Origin: Igneacidithiobacillus sp041146875
GTDB taxonomy: Bacteria; Pseudomonadota; Gammaproteobacteria; Acidithiobacillales; Acidithiobacillaceae
Length of the DNA stretch: 35,846 bases
NCBI RefSeq assembly: GCF_041146875.1
Contig: NZ_JBFRXP010000023.1
Location: 1 to 35,846, forward strand
Direction of reading: 5' to 3'
Shown here: positions 33,876 to 35,846 of the stretch, piece after piece
Layout: each line of letters begins with the position of its first letter
How positions within the stretch are numbered: the first letter of the stretch is position 1
The notes under the pieces: generated by a model
Seen by the model: only the letters and a program-made list of their open reading frames with translations
Databases searched by the model: none
What the model was told of the DNA's origin: nothing
Position numbers and translations under genes: made by a program

Positions 33876-34873
33876 AGCTCCTCCAAGGGCCAGCGGGCGC
33901 GCGTCCGACACGGAAGCAATGCAGTACCGGCACCTGCCAAATGCGTGGCCCCGGCAAGGGCAATCATGGCTGCGTTGTCCGTGCTGTGACGAACACCAGG
34001 GAAGTGGATCTGCGCCAAGGGTGCAAGCCTTTCCTGCAAGCTGCTCCGCAACTGGCGATTGGCGCTTACTCCTCCGGCAACAATGAGTTGCGCGAACCCC
34101 GTTTGCCGCAAGGCACGGCGACACTTCTCCACCAGGGTATCGACAATAGACTGCTGAAAACTGGCAGCCAGATTCGCGCGTGCCAGCTGATCGTCGGCGG
34201 CCAGACGCTCGGCCTGCAAGCGAAACGCCGTCTTCAGGCCGCTAAAGCTAAAATCCAGTCCCGGCCGGTCGAGCATCGGCCTTGGCAAGGAGAAGCGCGT
34301 AGGATCGCCTTGTTCAGCCAGCGCTGCCAGCGCCGGGCCACCGGGATAGGGGAGGCCCAGGATCTTCGCTGCCTTGTCGAAGGCCTCGCCCGCAGCATCG
34401 TCCAGTGTATCGCCAAGCAACTCATACTGCCCAAACGCGCGCATCGCGATAAGCTGACTGTGGCCGCCAGATACCAACAGGGCGACGGCGGGTAGTGGCA
34501 AATCGCCATCGAGTAACGGAGCAAGAAGATGCCCCTCCAAATGGTGTACGGGGATCAGTGGCACCTGCCAAGCATATGCCAGCGCGCGGGCGAAGCTCAC
34601 CCCTACCAGCAACGCGCCGATCAGGCCGGGTCCACTGGTGACAGCAACCGCATCGGCACGATCGAATCCACTTTGTTCCTGTAATTCCCTCCAGAGCCGC
34701 GGCAGGCGGCGTATGTGGTCGCGGGCAGCGAGCTCGGGGACAACGCCGCCATAGGGTGCATGGATTTCTGTCTGACTGAATAGGACTTCAGCGCGCAGGC
34801 CGACACCTATTTCGTAAAAGGCCAATCCGGTTTCGTCACAGGAGCTCTCCACCCCCAAAATCAGCTCAGGCAC
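33872..34873 (-). CDS. tsaD: tRNA threonylcarbamoyladenosine biosynthesis protein TsaD
   Basis: A 333-residue Kae1/TsaD ATPase-like protein that, with TsaB and TsaE, makes t6A37 in tRNAs reading ANN codons. Motifs: GVESSCDETGLAFY at the N-terminus, the metal-binding HHLEGHL (residues 110-116), LLVSGGHSQLI, and VAGGVSANRQLR near the end. The start is GTG 34873, eight bases inside the preceding gene, with a purine-poor upstream region. It precedes the TPR gene. Confidence 0.95.
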   Translation of the reverse strand: MPELILGVESSCDETGLAFYEIGVGLRAEVLFSQTEIHAPYGGVVPELAARDHIRRLPRLWRELQEQSGFDRADAVAVTSGPGLIGALLVGVSFARALAYAWQVPLIPVHHLEGHLLAPLLDGDLPLPAVALLVSGGHSQLIAMRAFGQYELLGDTLDDAAGEAFDKAAKILGLPYPGGPALAALAEQGDPTRFSLPRPMLDRPGLDFSFSGLKTAFRLQAERLAADDQLARANLAASFQQSIVDTLVEKCRRALRQTGFAQLIVAGGVSANRQLRSSLQERLAPLAQIHFPGVRHSTDNAAMIALAGATHLAGAGTALLPCRTRARWPLEEL

Positions 34874-35675
34874 GCGCTTCTACTCCTTCTGCACGCGCCC
34901 GCAGCCGTTGCAATTCCAGCACGGAGAATCCTGCGGCAAGGCGTGCCTCTTCGGCAAAGTCGCCGCCTCCGCGGCCGCGATAGTGGCGATCCAGCAAGGT
35001 AAAAAAATGATTGTCTGGATCAAGATCTCGCTCAGCACAGAGCCAACGAAACCAGTACGATCCGGCGGCTACGTGCCCCACTTCCTCGCGCTCGATCACG
35101 GCCAATACCACATCAGCTTCCCAATCTCCGAGGGCTTGCAGCCGGGCACGGATCGCCGGGGTAGCATCCAGGCCACGCGCCTCCAAAACCCGCGGGACCA
35201 GGGCCATGCGTTTGAGCGGATCGTCGGCGGTCTCTAGGGCCATCTCCCATAGACCATTGTGGGCCGGGAGATCACCATAGTCGCCGTCCATGGCCAACAG
35301 CAATCGGCGCAGGGCAGAGAAGTGCTCCGCCTCTTCCTTGGCGATCCGCAGCCAGTCGGTATAGTACTGCACCGGCAATCCTGCGAAGGCACAGGCCGCA
35401 TCCAAGGCAAGATTGATGGCATTAAACTCGATATGGGCGATGGCGTGTAACAGTGCAAAGCGCCCGTGGCGGGAGGCAAGATTGCGCCGCCGCGGCACAT
35501 CTCGGGGCGCAACCAAGCGTAGCCGTGCAGGATGTCCGGGCTCCTCCGGCGTCGGACTCGCCATCCAGCCATGGGCATCATTGATCAAAGTAGGTAAGGC
35601 AAAGACTGCTGCCAACTTCGCCTCAATGGTGCATTCCAGTAATGCCGCGAGTACCTGTTGTTGCTGTGCATTCAT
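34866..35675 (-). CDS. DUF455 ferritin-like family protein
   Basis: A 269-residue helical protein of the DUF455 family, with diiron-type motifs HIEFNAINLALD, KEEAEHFSALRRLL and EREEVGHVAAGSYWF that suggest a ferritin-like oxidoreductase related to MiaE-type hydroxylases. ATG 35675 (MNAQQQQV) is the likely start; the upstream extension to 35723 runs into the rRNA terminator region. Substrate unknown. It overlaps tsaD by eight bases. Confidence 0.85.
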   Translation of the reverse strand: MNAQQQQVLAALLECTIEAKLAAVFALPTLINDAHGWMASPTPEEPGHPARLRLVAPRDVPRRRNLASRHGRFALLHAIAHIEFNAINLALDAACAFAGLPVQYYTDWLRIAKEEAEHFSALRRLLLAMDGDYGDLPAHNGLWEMALETADDPLKRMALVPRVLEARGLDATPAIRARLQALGDWEADVVLAVIEREEVGHVAAGSYWFRWLCAERDLDPDNHFFTLLDRHYRGRGGGDFAEEARLAAGFSVLELQRLRARAEGVEARA

Positions 35676-35710
35676 GCAGCCATTATGGGGTGACTTGCAC
35701 GCAATACCAA

Positions 35711-35745
35711 GAAAAAGCCCCATATCCGAAGATATGGGGCTTTTG
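35711..35745 (-). terminator. Rho-independent terminator of rRNA operon
   Basis: AAAGCCCCATATC and GATATGGGGCTTT form a 13-bp perfect stem over a CGAA/TTCG loop (35714-35726 with 35731-35743); on the - strand it ends in a T-run (CTTTTTCTT). It follows the 5S rRNA 3' end by a few bases, so it ends the rRNA operon transcribed leftward. Confidence 0.9.
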
Positions 35746-35750
35746 GTATA

Positions 35751-35846
35751 GGCGTCTGGCGGTGACCGACTTTCGCGGGGGGAGGCCCCCCACTATCATA
35801 GGCGCGGCAGCGTTTCACGGTCCTGTTCGGGATGGGAAGGGGTGGT
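35751..35846 (-). rRNA. rrf: 5S ribosomal RNA, 3' part (runs off right edge)
   Basis: The reverse complement has the 5S core CCCATCCCGAACAGGACCGT, then GAAACGC and the 3' part ending in GGTCACCGCCAGACGCC. About 96 of roughly 115-120 bases are visible; the 5' end lies beyond the window. The gene is transcribed leftward; 16S and 23S would be expected further right. Confidence 0.9.

Noticed and set aside
1..35846. CRISPR arrays, insertion sequences, tRNA genes, integrases
   Set aside because: I saw no regularly spaced repeats, transposase-like ORFs, tRNA cloverleaf sequences or att-type duplications.

Overview
The window looks like chromosomal DNA of a chemolithoautotrophic proteobacterium, most probably an Acidithiobacillus (A. 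caldus / A. thiooxidans / A. ferrooxidans group). That is inferred from gene content and moderately high G+C, not from a database match. Genes from 203 to 11074 lie on the + strand. Everything from 11111 to the right end lies on the - strand, so the two halves converge near 11075-11110.

Left block (203-8127, + strand): a tightly overlapping operon for a membrane-bound complex related to hydrogenase-4/formate hydrogenlyase and complex I (order hyfC, hyfE, hyfF, hyfG, hyfI, hyfB). The catalytic-type subunit HyfG lacks all four cysteines that bind NiFe, while HyfI keeps its proximal [4Fe-4S] ligands. It is therefore a complex-I-like or Ehr-like ion-translocating oxidoreductase of unknown substrate, not a hydrogenase. 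One small ORF and a 36-codon mini-ORF precede it. Next come cyclopropane-fatty-acid synthase, a histidine phosphatase, two small unknown proteins and a host-attachment-family protein (8256-11074).

Central block (32275 down to 11111, - strand): about 21 kb of almost continuously overlapping genes that reads as one large operon. It starts with a LuxR-type regulator and an OmpA-like protein. A Tad/Flp pilus system follows: two Flp-like pilins, TadG-like and TadE-like proteins, CpaB, secretin, FHA-TadA ATPase, TadB, TadC, and a DUF192-TadE fusion. It then runs without a clear boundary into a cluster of secreted proteins: a muramidase (pesticin/T4-lysozyme-like) fused to an LprI-type lysozyme-inhibitor-like domain, further LprI-domain proteins, a paralogous pair sharing a novel C-terminal domain, a secreted thioredoxin-fold protein and a lipoprotein. 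Several members of this tail are broken or oddly joined (an in-frame TGA, two frameshifts). This pilus-linked muramidase/LprI cassette is the best candidate for an undescribed system. TadV (prepilin peptidase), TadZ/CpaE and TadD are not seen here.

Right block (33279-35846, - strand): housekeeping genes. These are spermidine synthase, a TPR protein, tsaD, a DUF455 ferritin-like protein, and the 3' part of a 5S rRNA gene with its terminator, marking the end of an rRNA operon that enters from beyond the right edge.
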